Positions 1 through 5,308 of a DNA stretch of 9,599 nucleotides are shown in pieces. The stretch is from Pseudomonadota bacterium. Its GTDB lineage: Bacteria; Desulfobacterota; GWC2-55-46; JADFVP01. How positions within the stretch are numbered: the first letter of the stretch is position 1; each line of letters opens with the position of its first letter. The notes below the pieces were generated by a model, which ran no database searches, was not told where the DNA came from, and worked only from the letters and a program-made list of their open reading frames with translations. The stretch is taken from positions 1 to 9,599 of the forward strand of contig JADFVP010000031.1 of NCBI GenBank assembly GCA_015222595.1, read 5' to 3'. Both the position numbers and the translations under genes were made by a program.

Positions 1-58
1 GTCTGCACTTTAGGAAGTCCGCTCAAATTTGCGACGCTCCGGCAGGCGTTCAATAAAG

Positions 59-94
59 TGCGCCCCCTTGAGGCTAAAGCCTCAAGGGGGCGCG
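59..94 (-). terminator. Hairpin terminator downstream of mrp, possibly bidirectional
   Basis: The arms at 60-73 and 80-93 form a perfect 14-bp GC-rich stem. An inner C74-G79 pair makes it 15 bp with a TAAA tetraloop, and an outer T59-G94 wobble extends it. Read on the minus strand, the stem lies about 36 nt past the mrp stop codon and is followed by ACTTTATTG, a modest U-rich tail. On the plus strand the tail is GTACTCTGTT, which is weaker but could still stop a converging transcript from the left. It most likely ends the Fe-S operon transcript. Confidence 0.75.
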
Positions 95-128
95 TACTCT
101 GTTCAGTATTCGGTCTGCGTATCTGTTC

Positions 129-1217
129 TTACGCCTCTGCTCCTTCTGCCGACTCTTCGGTGCTCTCTTCGAGGTCCAACACAGAGATGCGCGCTGCAAC
201 GCGGCCGGCTATCTCGGCAATCGCTTTGGCCTGTACAGAGTCGGGCTCGGCAACGACTATGGGAGAGCCGGAGTCTCCGCCTTCGCGTATCGACGGGTCG
301 AGCGGAATGTGGCCAAGGAGCGGCACGTTGTACCTTTCAGAAGTCTTCTCCCCTCCGCCGTGGCTGAAGATCTCGGTCTTCTCCGAGCAGTGCGGGCAGA
401 CGAAGTAGCTCATGTTCTCGGCTATGCCGATTATCGGCACGTTGACCTCGCCGAACATCTTAATAGCGCGGCGCGCGTCTAAGAGCGCAATGTCCTGCGG
501 GGTGGTGACTATAACGACGCCTGTAACCGGCACGGTCTGTACGAGCGTAAGCTGTACGTCTCCGGTTCCCGGCGGAAGGTCTATAACGAGGTAGTCGAGT
601 TCTCCCCAGACCACGCCCGTTAAGAACTGTTTTACGAGCTGCATGACGAGCGGGCCGCGCCAGATAAGAGGCGTCTCTTCGTCGAGCATAAAGCCTACGG
701 ACATTATCTCTATTCCGTTGCTCTTGATCGGAATTATCTTTTCGTCTTCGGTAGATTGAGGTTGTTCATGAACGCCCATCATCATCGGGACAGAGGGGCC
801 GAAGACGTCGGCGTCGAGTATGCCGACGGCTGCACCCTCTTTTGACAGCGACAGCGCTAGGTTCACGGCGACGGTCGATTTACCGACCCCGCCCTTGCCG
901 CTCGCTACAGCTATGATGTTCTTTATTCCGGGTATCGCCTTCTTGTCCGGCAGGCCCTTGGCCTTGGGAACTTCTGCGCCCATATCGATTATTACCGTGC
1001 CTACTCCTGCAATCGCCTCTACCGCTACGCGCGCGCTGTCTTCTATCTGCTTTTTTAACGGACAGGCGCTCGTGGTGAGAATGAGGCTGAAGCGCACGTT
1101 ACTCTCTTCAATAAGTACGTCGCGTATCATGTTTAAAGAGACGAGGCTTTTGTTAAGCTCCGGGTCCATCACCTCTGAGAGTGCTTCCAAGACTTGTGTT
1201 TCCGTTATCTGTGCCAA
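129..1217 (-). CDS. mrp: Mrp/ApbC (NBP35-type) Fe-S cluster carrier ATPase with N-terminal DUF59/MIP18 domain
   Basis: This is a cytoplasmic P-loop ATPase of the Mrp/ApbC/NBP35 group, known to bind a labile [4Fe-4S] cluster and pass it to apo-proteins. Residues about 1-85 form a DUF59 (MIP18) domain with its conserved cysteine at C52 in SACPL. The deviant Walker A motif GKGGVGKST is at 107-115 with the signature lysine K108. Walker A-prime ILDADVFGPSVP is near 133-144 and the switch II motif DLPPGTGD is at 213-220. C274 and C277 in CPHC are the expected cluster ligands, shared across a homodimer. At 362 aa the length is normal for DUF59-Mrp fusions, and an acidic Glu/Ala tail ends it. No ATG fits the start: TTG at 1217 lies 8 nt after a GGGAGGT Shine-Dalgarno. 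It is the last gene of the minus-strand cluster, 46 nt after the DUF542 gene. Family assignment is very secure; the client proteins are unknown. Confidence 0.95.
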   Translation of the reverse strand: MAQITETQVLEALSEVMDPELNKSLVSLNMIRDVLIEESNVRFSLILTTSACPLKKQIEDSARVAVEAIAGVGTVIIDMGAEVPKAKGLPDKKAIPGIKNIIAVASGKGGVGKSTVAVNLALSLSKEGAAVGILDADVFGPSVPMMMGVHEQPQSTEDEKIIPIKSNGIEIMSVGFMLDEETPLIWRGPLVMQLVKQFLTGVVWGELDYLVIDLPPGTGDVQLTLVQTVPVTGVVIVTTPQDIALLDARRAIKMFGEVNVPIIGIAENMSYFVCPHCSEKTEIFSHGGGEKTSERYNVPLLGHIPLDPSIREGGDSGSPIVVAEPDSVQAKAIAEIAGRVAARISVLDLEESTEESAEGAEA

Positions 1218-1225
1218 TATATAAT

Positions 1226-1232
1226 ACCTCCC
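1226..1232 (-). promoter_or_regulatory. Shine-Dalgarno deciding the TTG start of mrp
   Basis: On the minus strand this reads GGGAGGT, a strong ribosome binding site. The following 8 nt (ATTATATA) lead directly to TTG at 1217, in frame with the DUF59 domain. There is no better-placed ATG or GTG, so TTG is taken as the start. Confidence 0.75.
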
Positions 1233-1263
1233 GGTATGGTTGTTTTTTGTCTTGTCTGAGAGC

Positions 1264-1455
1264 TTATGCCCTTGCGTTGATTTCGGCGAGCATCGCTTCT
1301 AGGTCCGCCCCGTCGCGCACGGCGGCATCTTCTATGGAGACGGCCCCGCCGCAGCACGAGTCTATATTGAACTCGGTGAAGACCCCGATGGTCTTCGGAA
1401 AGTCGCGGATGCAGTCGTTCACGATAACGTCTTTGGTCACTTTCTGCTCTGCCAT
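1264..1455 (-). CDS. Stand-alone DUF542 / ScdA-N (RIC N-terminal) domain protein
   Basis: This 63-aa protein (from ATG 1455) consists of the DUF542 domain only. In the usual protein (ScdA/YtfE, RIC, repair of iron centres) this domain sits before a hemerythrin-like di-iron domain and carries a conserved Cys-Cys pair. That signature is present here as DSCCGG about residues 33-38, within the context FPKTIGVFTEFNIDSCCGG. No hemerythrin domain follows: the gene stops at 1264. A GTG at 1464 would add three residues, but the ATG at 1455 lies 5 nt after AGGTGG, so it is preferred; the GTG would fall inside that Shine-Dalgarno. The gene follows the DUF1858 gene by only 13 nt, so the two are probably co-translated. 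Likely role by family: redox or NO-responsive thiol chemistry in repair of Fe-S or iron centres. The exact activity of the isolated domain is unknown. Confidence 0.88.
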   Translation of the reverse strand: MAEQKVTKDVIVNDCIRDFPKTIGVFTEFNIDSCCGGAVSIEDAAVRDGADLEAMLAEINARA

Positions 1456-1460
1456 ATCGT

Positions 1461-1466
1461 CCACCT
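1461..1466 (-). promoter_or_regulatory. Shine-Dalgarno deciding the ATG start of the DUF542 gene
   Basis: On the minus strand this reads AGGTGG, 5 nt before ATG 1455. The alternative GTG start at 1464 overlaps these bases and would have no ribosome binding site of its own at a useful distance, so the shorter protein is favoured. Confidence 0.6.
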
Positions 1467-1468
1467 GC

Positions 1469-1678
1469 TTATGAGTTTGCGGCCTTGTTGAGGGCCTTGA
1501 GTAGTGTGTCGAGTTCGACGTTGTGCATCATCGAGCCAAAGGCTATGTCTTCGTTGTTCGACCCCGGACAGTCCTCGCAGCTCTTTCCGAGGTACCGTTT
1601 GAAGACCGGTTTCGTTGCCGGGAACTTGTCCATGACGGTGGCTATACACATGTCGTCCGTTATTGTTATCTTTGCCAT
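1469..1678 (-). CDS. DUF1858 domain protein (hybrid-cluster-protein-associated redox-disulfide type)
   Basis: This 69-aa cytoplasmic protein is a complete DUF1858 domain. Residues 1-12 (MAKITITDDMCI) and the TVMDKFPATKPVFKRY stretch are typical. The paired cysteines C34 and C37 in KSCEDCPG form the CxxC motif that gives the family its 'redox disulfide' description. Members are found alone or fused and adjacent to hybrid cluster proteins and DUF542 proteins. The start at ATG 1678 is only 9 nt after the stop of the upstream membrane-protein gene and has a weak Shine-Dalgarno (TAGGG), which suggests translational coupling. DUF542 follows 13 nt downstream. The family has no established biochemical function; thiol redox sensing or Fe-S and NO handling is inferred from the partners. 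Confidence 0.88.
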   Translation of the reverse strand: MAKITITDDMCIATVMDKFPATKPVFKRYLGKSCEDCPGSNNEDIAFGSMMHNVELDTLLKALNKAANS

Positions 1679-1687
1679 TGCCCTAAC

Positions 1688-2128
1688 TTACTTTTTCGCT
1701 GGTGCGGATTTCGCGCTCGGCGCCGGAGTTGCCGGCTTCGGTTTCGGAGGATCGACCGCGCGAATGGTCTTGAACATATTTATCGCGAAGAAGATCATCG
1801 AGAGCCCTTCGATTGCGCTGAAGAGCAGGTGCACGGGGGTGGACTGCAGTATCCAGCCGAGCGCCATGCCTAAGAGGCCGATATTGGCGAGCCAGATATG
1901 ACCGGTAGCTAGCTTATCGCTAAAGAGCGGCTTGCCCGAAAAGCGCGGCAGTATGTGGTAGCCGACCCCGTAGACCATCATCGACATCCAGCCCAGAAGA
2001 TTGAAGTGGGTATGGATCTGAAGGTACGGGTACTGCGGCCCTCCCGCGCTCATGTGGAGCCCTAAGAGCATGGCGAAGATGAAGTATATAATCGCGCACT
2101 TAATGAAGTTGACTGTAATACGGCTCAT
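1688..2128 (-). CDS. Short heme-copper-oxidase subunit I-like membrane protein (four helices, HxH motif)
   Basis: This 146-aa integral membrane protein has four predicted helices at about 9-28, 42-60, 77-96 and 99-119. A Pro/Ala/Lys-rich cytoplasmic-type tail of about 25 residues follows. Helix 2 starts with QIHTHFNLLGW (H39 and H41) and ends with GVGYHILPRF (H58); H77 opens helix 3 and H100 lies in helix 4. This pattern is seen in short proteins annotated as cytochrome c oxidase (cbb3/NorB-type) subunit I relatives, which are far shorter than the 450-550 aa of a real catalytic subunit. The histidines suggest b-type haem binding, but a full binuclear centre cannot be formed by this protein alone. 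ATG 2128 has AAGGAA about 8 nt upstream. Redox sensing, electron transfer or NO-related chemistry are all possible; the function is unproven. Confidence 0.8.
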   Translation of the reverse strand: MSRITVNFIKCAIIYFIFAMLLGLHMSAGGPQYPYLQIHTHFNLLGWMSMMVYGVGYHILPRFSGKPLFSDKLATGHIWLANIGLLGMALGWILQSTPVHLLFSAIEGLSMIFFAINMFKTIRAVDPPKPKPATPAPSAKSAPAKK

Positions 2129-2208
2129 CTTTTAAATTCCTTTTCTGTTTAACTCTCAAACTGTCGGGGGCTGCTAATCATTTGCTGGTGGCCTGTCTCG
2201 GATCGGTC

Positions 2209-2400
2209 TCAGGGCGACTCGGACTCGGACTCGGGGTCGGGCTGGCATGCGTCCACGGGGCAGACCTCTGCGCAGCCGCCGCACTCGGTGCAGAGCTTCG
2301 GGTCTATGGTGTACGGGTCGCCCTCGGAGATGGCCCCCTCAGGGCACTCGGGCATGCAGACTCCGCATGCCACGCAATCTTCTAAGATGTAGAAGGACAT
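2209..2400 (-). CDS. 2[4Fe-4S] bacterial-type ferredoxin
   Basis: This 63-aa soluble electron carrier has two complete four-cysteine motifs. Cluster 1 uses C9, C12 and C15 with C19-Pro, and cluster 2 uses C37, C40 and C43 with C47-Pro. One extra cysteine is at C52. There is no loop insertion between clusters, as in the clostridial or YfhL-like small ferredoxins. The open frame extends upstream to 2466, but the added N-terminus is basic and unlike a ferredoxin, while ATG 2400 is preceded by AAGGAAAG at a good distance, so 2400 is chosen. The tail PESESESP is acidic and encoded by a hexanucleotide repeat. It lies 80 nt before the membrane-protein gene, with no terminator between them, so it probably heads the operon and donates low-potential electrons to cluster assembly or to the membrane partner. 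Confidence 0.95.
   Translation of the reverse strand: MSFYILEDCVACGVCMPECPEGAISEGDPYTIDPKLCTECGGCAEVCPVDACQPDPESESESP
2216..2233. repeat. Tandem GACTCG hexanucleotide repeat inside the ferredoxin C-terminus
   Basis: Three exact copies of GACTCG (2216-2221, 2222-2227, 2228-2233) are followed by a degenerate GGGTCG. The unit is a multiple of three, so it encodes alternating Glu-Ser in the ferredoxin tail. Copy-number change would lengthen or shorten the acidic tail without breaking the frame. Confidence 0.8.
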
Positions 2401-2529
2401 ATGCTTTCCTTTGCGTCTCTTGCTGGGTGAAGCAATAAATAAGCGCGTCCCCTTTGCCTCGGCCATGGTTGCGTCGTTAGAGACCCCATAGCCCGGACAA
2501 AGAGGACGCGCAAAAGTACTCGGTCAGTC

Positions 2530-2548
2530 TTTACGGAAGACCCGTAAA
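2530..2548. other. Perfect 7-bp hairpin in the nifU-ferredoxin gap
   Basis: TTTACGG at 2530-2536 pairs with CCGTAAA at 2542-2548 across a 5-nt loop. It has no U-tract on either side, so it is not a typical intrinsic terminator. It lies 8 bp from the tandem hairpin repeats at 2556-2625 and may belong to the same structured intergenic block, acting as an mRNA processing or stabilising element. The role is not known. Confidence 0.5.
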
Positions 2549-2555
2549 TCCGGCC

Positions 2556-2625
2556 TCGCTCTTCTCGAAAGAGCGCCCTGCAAATTGGGCTCGCTTTTCT
2601 CGAAAGAGCGCCCTGCAAATTGGGC
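2556..2625. repeat. Two tandem 35-bp hairpin-forming repeats
   Basis: Units at 2556-2590 and 2591-2625 differ at a single base (C2561 versus T2596). Each unit holds a 7-bp stem (CGCTCTT with AAGAGCG at 2557-2563 and 2569-2575 in the first copy) and a second partial palindrome, GCCC...GGGC. The array sits 15 bp after the nifU stop and before the ferredoxin gene. The position between two genes on the same strand, the hairpins and the near-identity resemble REP/BIME-like intergenic elements. They could attenuate or protect the nifU transcript. No coding function is supported. Confidence 0.8.
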
Positions 2626-2639
2626 CCACTTGGGACGAA

Positions 2640-2867
2640 CTAGACGGACACCACCTCTTTTACTTCAGGCACGGCCTCTTTAACGGCGCGCTCTATACCC
2701 ATGGCAAGGGTTATCTGTGCGCTCGGACAGCCTGAGCACGCACCCTCCATCTGTACTCTTACGAGTCCCTTCTCTTCGTCTACGTCCACGAGAGAGACAT
2801 CTCCGCCGTCGGCCTGTAGCGCCGGTCTTATTCCCTGTAGTGCCTCTTCTACTCTGTCTTTGAACAT
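2640..2867 (-). CDS. NifU C-terminal-type (Nfu) Fe-S scaffold/carrier protein
   Basis: This 75-aa protein equals one complete NifU C-terminal domain. It carries the hallmark RPALQADGGDVSLVDVD (about 14-30) and the catalytic CxxC pair C44 and C47 in EGACSGCPSA. Two such subunits are known to hold one [4Fe-4S] cluster between them and hand it to apo-proteins. The IscU-like and ferredoxin-like domains of full NifU are absent, so it is an Nfu-type carrier rather than a NifS partner scaffold. ATG 2867 has AAGGAG 7 nt upstream. It has its own promoter (2906-2933) with an inverted repeat over the start of transcription. Its place upstream of ferredoxin and Mrp fits a cluster delivery role. Confidence 0.95.
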   Translation of the reverse strand: MFKDRVEEALQGIRPALQADGGDVSLVDVDEEKGLVRVQMEGACSGCPSAQITLAMGIERAVKEAVPEVKEVVSV

Positions 2868-2883
2868 TTGTACGCTCCTTAGT

Positions 2884-2904
2884 GAAAGATATGTTGTATC
2901 TTTC
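2884..2904. promoter_or_regulatory. Perfect inverted repeat over the nifU transcription start (candidate operator)
   Basis: GAAAGATA (2884-2891) and TATCTTTC (2897-2904) form a perfect 8-bp dyad with a 5-nt spacer. It begins one base downstream of the -10 box and covers the predicted start of the minus-strand nifU transcript, ending 3 nt before its Shine-Dalgarno. This is where a repressor of Fe-S biogenesis would be expected to bind. It does not match the IscR, FNR or NsrR consensus I know. It could instead fold as a 5' mRNA hairpin. Confidence 0.55.
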
Positions 2905-2905
2905 T

Positions 2906-2933
2906 ATTATAACTAAAAATATACCACATGCAA
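2906..2933 (-). promoter_or_regulatory. Sigma70-type promoter for nifU
   Basis: On the minus strand, TTGCAT (2928-2933) and a perfect TATAAT (2906-2911) are separated by 16 bp. Transcription would begin near 2899 and give a leader of about 32 nt with an AAGGAG ribosome binding site. The match is strong at -10 and fair at -35. Confidence 0.65.
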
Positions 2934-3055
2934 GGGATGATTCATTGATTATGGTCAAGTTTCGTACTCTTCCCATACTCTTGCCGTACTATTAAAGTTC
3001 GGGAGGGCGATTGAGAGAGTTGGCTTCGCAGCCGCCCCACCTCTGGGGTAAGGTC

Positions 3056-3084
3056 TTGAATTTTGCCCCCCTATCTGTTAAAAA
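3056..3084 (+). promoter_or_regulatory. Possible sigma70-type promoter for the 507-aa oxidase-like gene
   Basis: TTGAAT at 3056-3061 and TAAAAA at 3079-3084 are separated by 17 bp, with a start expected around 3091, about 44 nt before the GTG codon. The -10 box is imperfect. It is the best-placed candidate in the 267-bp divergent region, whose left half carries the nifU promoter and operator. Confidence 0.3.
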
Positions 3085-3134
3085 TGTTGATTGTCGCGTA
3101 CCATTTTTCTGTTTTACTGTAAGGAAATCGTAAA

Positions 3135-4658
3135 GTGAAAGAGACTTGTAATACTTTATCCGACGTCACTACAGGTGACGCCACCGCCAAGAGGCTCATC
3201 TACGGCTGGCTGCTGCTCTCTGTGGTGTCGCTGGGCTGCGCCGGGCTCTTTGCCTTTCTCATAGCTCTTGCTCGCACGCCTGTTGTCGGAGAGCTGCTGC
3301 CCCTTGGGCGCGACTACATCTACGTCGGCCTCGTCGGCCACGTTGTTCTCGCCTTTGTTATCTGGTTTCTCGCCTTCGAGGGCTTTCTGCTTGTCTACAC
3401 CTCGACGCTCTGTACCGGGCGCGCGCTCTTTTGCAAGACCTCCGGCTTCGTTGCCCTCGGTCTCTCTTCCGTAGGTGTCGCTCTAGTGGTCGTTTCGGCC
3501 GCCTTTGCGCTCGGCCCGGCGGTTCTGGCAAACTACGTGCCTGTGCTCCAGAGCCCGGTCTTCTTTGTAGGCATGCTGCTTTTCGGGCTCGGTATGGTGA
3601 TAACCGTGCTGAACACCTTTGCCACGCTGCTCTTCAAGAGGCCGGAAAAGAGACCGGAGCGACCCTTAGAAGCCGCCGGAGAAATCACCGGAGTCGATCA
3701 AAAGGGCGGCCTGCCAACAGCTACCTTCGGTATGGTGATTGGCGGGTTCGGTATACTCGTTGCCGTTCTCTGCTTCGCGCTCTCGGGCTACATGCAGTAC
3801 TCTACGGGCAAGGCGGTAATCGATTACGAGCGGCTCTTCTGGGGCGGCGGGCACGTGCTCCAGTTCACCAACACCATAGCGATGGTGACGGCGTGGCTGC
3901 TGCTCTCGGTTGTGGCCATAAAGGGCGCGGCCTCGCGGTACGAGGTGCCTGCCGGGGAGTCCGGCGAAGAGGTAAGCGACGAAGCTGGCTTTGAGACAAA
4001 ACCGTCTCGCCCTTTAAAAGTTCTCTATGCCCTCTTTCTTCTTTCTATCGTACCGTCGCCCGTTATATACTTCTTTTACGACACCGCCTCGGCTGCTTAT
4101 AAAGACAGCTTTACGTTGATGATGCAGTTCGGGCACGTGGTCTCTGTGGTGCTCTTCGTCTTGATTATCGCCTCAAAGATGCTGGGCGCGCGCGTCTGGC
4201 AGAGCAAAGGTCCGGCCTGGAGCGCGGCGCTGCTCTCAATGGCGCTCTTTCTGGTCGGTGGAATAATCGGTGCGAAGATAAGTGGCGTAAATACCATAAT
4301 TCCGGCCCACTACCACTCTGTAATAGGGGCGATTACCATCTCCTTTATGGGCCTCTTCTTTGTGGTCGCCCCGCGCATAGGGCGGCCACTGCGCTGTGTG
4401 AAGCTCGCGCGCATAACGCCGTACGTCTATTTTCTGGGCGTGCTCTGCTTTGCTATAGGGCTCTATATCGCAGGCGCGCACGGCTCTGCGCGAAAGACCT
4501 ACGGCACCGAGCAGGATCTTGCCCAGACGGGCCGGTACATCGGCATGGCTATTATGGGTGTCGGCGGGCTGGTCTCTGTTACGGGCGGGGTGCTCTTTGT
4601 GGTCAATGCGCTCGCAACGCTCCTTGGCAGGAGTTCGTCCAAGGGTTCGGGCCGCTAA
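3135..4658 (+). CDS. Heme-copper oxidase subunit I-like 12-helix membrane protein with atypical active site
   Basis: This 507-aa protein has about 12 hydrophobic helices (roughly 24-46, 62-88, 104-126, 140-166, 198-220, 236-262, 294-316, 326-348, 360-382, 391-414, 428-447, 467-496), the fold of cytochrome oxidase and NO reductase catalytic subunits. H69 in VGHVVLAFVIW matches the helix II low-spin haem ligand. H392 and H394 in PAHYHSVIGAI match the HxH of helix X. H240 in WGGGHVLQF matches the helix VI CuB ligand, but the usual Tyr four residues later is Phe. No HH pair is visible in helix VII (294-316); H334 lies in helix VIII. It may therefore be an NO-reductase-like or divergent member rather than an oxygen reductase. 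The GTG start has AAGGA 9 nt upstream. A cytochrome c gene follows 234 nt downstream and could supply electrons. No subunit II gene is present. Confidence 0.8.
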   Translation: MKETCNTLSDVTTGDATAKRLIYGWLLLSVVSLGCAGLFAFLIALARTPVVGELLPLGRDYIYVGLVGHVVLAFVIWFLAFEGFLLVYTSTLCTGRALFCKTSGFVALGLSSVGVALVVVSAAFALGPAVLANYVPVLQSPVFFVGMLLFGLGMVITVLNTFATLLFKRPEKRPERPLEAAGEITGVDQKGGLPTATFGMVIGGFGILVAVLCFALSGYMQYSTGKAVIDYERLFWGGGHVLQFTNTIAMVTAWLLLSVVAIKGAASRYEVPAGESGEEVSDEAGFETKPSRPLKVLYALFLLSIVPSPVIYFFYDTASAAYKDSFTLMMQFGHVVSVVLFVLIIASKMLGARVWQSKGPAWSAALLSMALFLVGGIIGAKISGVNTIIPAHYHSVIGAITISFMGLFFVVAPRIGRPLRCVKLARITPYVYFLGVLCFAIGLYIAGAHGSARKTYGTEQDLAQTGRYIGMAIMGVGGLVSVTGGVLFVVNALATLLGRSSSKGSGR

Positions 4659-4792
4659 AAGAGAGTTTTTGAGCCTGCTTGTCCGGGGCCGTCTCTGTTG
4701 TGGTTTTGGATTCGATTCTGGCTTTTTGCCTCTCGTTACGGTACGATACTCTCTTATCTGCTGAAAACTATTTCTCAGGCTCTATTACGGCC

Positions 4793-4810
4793 TCGCCTTC
4801 GGTAAGGCGA
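4793..4810. other. 7-bp stem with CGGT tetraloop upstream of the cytochrome c promoter
   Basis: TCGCCTT (4793-4799) pairs with AAGGCGA (4804-4810). On the plus strand it is followed by AAAAAG rather than a U-tract, so it is a poor terminator for the oxidase-like gene. It sits 18 bp before the -35 box of the cytochrome c promoter. Apart from this hairpin and the promoter, the 234 nt between the two genes show nothing I can name. Confidence 0.4.
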
Positions 4811-4827
4811 AAAAGTGAAGAAATTAC

Positions 4828-4857
4828 TTGACAAGGACCCCCTATAGGTTGTAATTT
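4828..4857 (+). promoter_or_regulatory. Sigma70-type promoter for the cytochrome c gene
   Basis: A perfect TTGACA (4828-4833) is followed after 18 bp by TAATTT (4852-4857). Transcription would start near 4864, giving a leader of about 29 nt with an AAGGAGG Shine-Dalgarno (4880-4886). The gene can thus be expressed separately from the oxidase-like gene upstream. Confidence 0.7.
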
Positions 4858-4892
4858 GTGCGCTGATTTTCACTTAATTAAGGAGGAAGTAG

Positions 4893-5222
4893 ATGCGTAA
4901 ATTTATTGGAATCGGTGTCGTTGCACTGAGTCTCGCATTCGCAGGCTCGGCTATGGCATCAAACGGTGCAGGTCTTTTTAAATCGAAATGTCTTGCATGC
5001 CACGGCCCTGACGGCAAGGGTACTGCAATGGCTCCAGCTTTTACTGGTAACGCCTGGGTCAAAGACAGTTCGGCAGCTGACATTGCTGCTGTAATCAAGA
5101 ACGGTCGTAACGGTTCTGCGAAGAAGTACAAGAACTTCGCACTCGGCATGCCTCCTCAGGGTAGCCTCTCCGATGCTGACATCAACGCTCTTGTTGAGTA
5201 CATGAAGAGCCTCAGCAACTAA
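4893..5222 (+). CDS. Periplasmic monohaem class I cytochrome c
   Basis: This 109-aa precursor has a Sec signal peptide: basic MRK, a hydrophobic core about 5-18, and a likely cut after AMA at residue 22. The mature protein is about 87 aa. The haem is attached through C33 and C36 with H37 as proximal ligand (CLACHGPDGKG), and M86 in GMPPQG is the expected distal ligand. The last helix (DADINALVEYMKSL) is typical of small c-553/c6-like cytochromes. The gene has a strong promoter, a strong Shine-Dalgarno (AAGGAGG) and its own terminator, so it is probably well expressed. Lying downstream of the oxidase-like gene, it is a plausible electron donor to it, though separate transcription means it may serve several periplasmic partners. 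Confidence 0.95.
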   Translation: MRKFIGIGVVALSLAFAGSAMASNGAGLFKSKCLACHGPDGKGTAMAPAFTGNAWVKDSSAADIAAVIKNGRNGSAKKYKNFALGMPPQGSLSDADINALVEYMKSLSN

Positions 5223-5257
5223 GAGGTTTCTACGGTACAGTTGAACAGTTCTTTCCG

Positions 5258-5292
5258 GCAACGGCTCCGTGCTTATAGCACGGAGCCGTTGC
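5258..5292 (+). terminator. Intrinsic-type terminator of the cytochrome c gene
   Basis: A 15-bp perfect stem (5258-5272 with 5278-5292) closes on a TTATA loop 35 nt after the stop codon. The tail is TCTTTGTG, only moderately U-rich. Stem strength and position make termination or 3' end protection very likely. Confidence 0.85.
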
Positions 5293-5308
5293 TCTTTGTG
5301 CCCCACTC

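Noticed and set aside
58..408. Plus-strand open frame antisense to the mrp 3' end
   Set aside because: It overlaps the terminator hairpin and the secure mrp gene and shows low-complexity Ser/Arg content.
2382..2618. 78-codon minus-strand frame spanning the nifU-ferredoxin gap
   Set aside because: It runs through the tandem hairpin repeats, overlaps the ferredoxin start out of frame and resembles no protein family.
2892..2996. TTGACC on the minus strand (2952-2957) as -35 of the nifU promoter
   Set aside because: It lies about 40 bp from the TATAAT box, far beyond usable spacing; TTGCAT at 2928-2933 fits with 16 bp.
3001..3050. GC-rich short pairings (GGCT/AGCC, CCCC/GGGG) in the divergent region
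   Set aside because: The stems are only 4 bp and lie upstream of the predicted transcription start, so no regulatory RNA is supported.
3431..3994. 187-codon plus-strand frame inside the oxidase-like gene
   Set aside because: Arg/Ala-rich out-of-frame shadow; the overlapping frame has 12 helices and haem histidines.
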